This document shows, piece after piece, positions 5,030 through 5,965 of a stretch of DNA of 5,965 nt. The translations under genes were made by a program, and so were the position numbers. Source of the stretch: Bacillota bacterium (GTDB lineage: Bacteria > Bacillota > Clostridia > Christensenellales > Aristaeellaceae); NCBI GenBank assembly GCA_023416585.1, contig JAEZHM010000027.1:1-5965 (forward strand), read 5' to 3'. How positions within the stretch are numbered: position 1 is the first letter of the stretch; each line of letters opens with the position of its first letter. A model generated the notes under the pieces. The model was not told the DNA's origin. It worked only from the letters and a program-made list of their open reading frames with translations, and searched no databases.

Positions 5030-5527
5030 TCAACCCAGCAGTTCTTCCACGGTCTTGCCGCGAAGCCGCGCCACCTGTTCAGCGGAGCGGAGGGTTTTGA
5101 GGCCCGTCAAAGTGGCCTTCACCATGTTGATGGGGTTGCTGGTGCCAAAAGACTTGGTGCGGATATCCTTGACCCCGGCCATTTCCAGCACGGCGCGTGC
5201 GCCGCCGCCGGCGATGATGCCGGCACCTTCCTGAGCGGGAAGGAGCACGACTTTGCCGGTGCCATAGTAGCCCACCGCCTCATGGGGGATGGTGGTGCCC
5301 TTCAAGGGAACGGTGACCAGATGCTTTTTCGCGTCTTCCACCGCCTTGCGGATGGCTTCGGGGATTTCAGCAGCCTTGCCCATGCCGGCGCCTACACGGC
5401 CTTTTTCATCGCCCACCACAACCAGCGCAGAAAAGCGGAAGTTGCGGCCGCCCTTTACGACCTTCACGACGCGGTTGACAGCAACCAGCTTTTCTTTGAA
5501 TTCGCTGACCTGTTCGAAGCGTTGCAT
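5030..5527 (-). CDS. rpsE: 30S ribosomal protein S5
   Basis: S5 sits on the solvent side of the small subunit, near the mRNA entry channel, and takes part in decoding accuracy. The 165-residue product is of normal length. It has the N-terminal double-stranded-RNA-binding-like domain, with VKGGRNFRFSALVVVGD at about residues 24-40. This loop region is where spectinomycin-resistance changes are known in other bacteria; the sequence here looks like the ordinary form. The C-terminal domain carries EGAGIIAGGGARAVLEMAG (about 100-118) and TSNPINMVKAT (129-139). The start ATG at 5527 has a very strong GAAGGAGG site at 5536-5543, eight bases upstream. The stop codon donates one base to the ribosome binding site of rpmD, which suggests coupled translation. 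Confidence 0.98.
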   Translation of the reverse strand: MQRFEQVSEFKEKLVAVNRVVKVVKGGRNFRFSALVVVGDEKGRVGAGMGKAAEIPEAIRKAVEDAKKHLVTVPLKGTTIPHEAVGYYGTGKVVLLPAQEGAGIIAGGGARAVLEMAGVKDIRTKSFGTSNPINMVKATLTGLKTLRSAEQVARLRGKTVEELLG

Positions 5528-5546
5528 GATAGTGTCCTCCTTCTAA

Positions 5547-5915
5547 TCAGAAATCCAACCCGGCTTCCCGGGCGCCGGCAGCCAGTTCCGCGACACGGCC
5601 GGTATACACATAGCCGCCCCGGTCGAAGACCACCTGCTTGATGCCGGCCTGGAGGGCACGCTCAGCCACGAGCTTGCCGACGAGCTTCGAAGCGCCCTTC
5701 TTGCTGGCTTCCTCCAGCTGCCCCTTCAGGTTGGGGTCTACGGTGGAAGCGGATACCAGGGTCACGCCCTTGGTATCGTCGATGATCTGGGCGTAGATGT
5801 GATTCAGGCTGCGGTATACGGAAAGACGCGGCATATCTGGGGTGCCGCTGATCTTTTTGCGGACGCGCGCGTGGCGGATCACGCGGATCTCGTTGCGGTC
5901 ACGCTTTTTGAACAT
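5547..5915 (-). CDS. rplR: 50S ribosomal protein L18
   Basis: L18 binds 5S rRNA and helps anchor it in the central protuberance of the large subunit. The 122-residue product has the usual length. It shows the basic N-terminus, the core stretch SGTPDMPRLSVYRS followed by HIYAQIIDD (about residues 23-46), and the C-terminal VVFDRGGYVYTGRVAELA segment that is typical of the family. The ATG at 5915 is supported by an AGGGAG ribosome binding site at 5925-5930, nine bases upstream. It follows the L6 stop by 18 nt and is followed by rpsE after 19 nt, so it is cotranscribed in the spc operon. No residue looks abnormal. Confidence 0.97.
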   Translation of the reverse strand: MFKKRDRNEIRVIRHARVRKKISGTPDMPRLSVYRSLNHIYAQIIDDTKGVTLVSASTVDPNLKGQLEEASKKGASKLVGKLVAERALQAGIKQVVFDRGGYVYTGRVAELAAGAREAGLDF

Positions 5916-5933
5916 GTGCGTTCACTCCCTTTC

Positions 5934-5965
5934 TTACTTCTTGCCGGTCTTGCCTTCCTTGCGGC
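5934..5965 (-). CDS. rplF: 50S ribosomal protein L6, C-terminal end only (partial)
   Basis: Only the last ten codons and the TAA stop lie inside the window. They read RKEGKTGKK, the lysine- and glycine-rich tail that commonly ends bacterial L6. L6 binds 23S rRNA near the factor-binding region of the large subunit. The assignment rests on this short tail plus position: L6 is normally the gene directly before L18 in the spc operon, and L18 follows here after an 18-nt gap. Nothing can be said about the rest of the gene, which continues beyond the right edge. Confidence 0.85.
   Translation of the reverse strand, partial: RKEGKTGKK

Noticed and set aside
1..5965. A novel defence, mobile or biosynthetic system
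   Set aside because: All protein-coding space is occupied by standard ribosomal protein operon genes; the only extra DNA is the non-coding repeat and short spacers.

Overview
The window is a stretch of the spc–alpha ribosomal protein operon, read entirely on the minus strand. In transcription order, from the right edge to the left, it holds: the last codons of L6 (rplF), L18 (rplR), S5 (rpsE), L30 (rpmD), L15 (rplO), SecY, adenylate kinase (adk), type I methionine aminopeptidase (map), a small KOW-domain L14e-like RNA-binding protein, IF-1 (infA), L36 (rpmJ), S13 (rpsM) and the first codons of S11 (rpsK). The order secY-adk-map-KOW-infA-rpmJ-rpsM-rpsK, the zinc-type adenylate kinase, the strong AGGAGG-type ribosome binding sites and the non-ATG starts all point to Bacillota. 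The GC-rich coding sequence and the KOW gene suggest Clostridia; the genus cannot be told.

The genes form three tightly packed blocks separated by structured spacers. Block 1 (5965 to 3125) runs from rplF to secY with gaps of 1 to 19 nt. Two of its Shine-Dalgarno sequences share a base with the preceding stop codon, and secY starts one base after the rplO stop. A 118-nt spacer with a long bulged hairpin separates secY from adk. Block 2 (3006 to 1082) is adk-map-KOW-infA, in which every junction overlaps (ATGA, GTGA, then a 14-nt overlap into a TTG-started infA). rpmJ stands alone after a 49-nt gap containing a GC hairpin. Block 3 is rpsM-rpsK, separated from rpmJ by 409 nt.

That 409-nt gap is the one clearly non-housekeeping part. 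Positions 681-918 form a palindrome-rich element whose two ends are the same 15-bp hairpin sequence in opposite orientation. Its right end touches the rpmJ stop codon with no base between them. It looks like a REP/MITE-type intergenic repeat; positions 510-680 hold the rpsM leader and no gene.

The other irregularity is in rpsM. A single extra base in a run of three (359-361) breaks the S13 frame at codon 50, and removing one base restores a normal 126-residue S13. Because S13 is a core ribosomal protein, a sequencing or assembly error is the most likely cause.

Together the genes supply ribosomal proteins of both subunits, the translocon channel, an initiation factor, the enzyme that trims initiator methionine, and the kinase that balances adenine nucleotides. 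I found no previously undescribed system. The items worth checking are the repeat element, the S13 frameshift and the two structured spacers.
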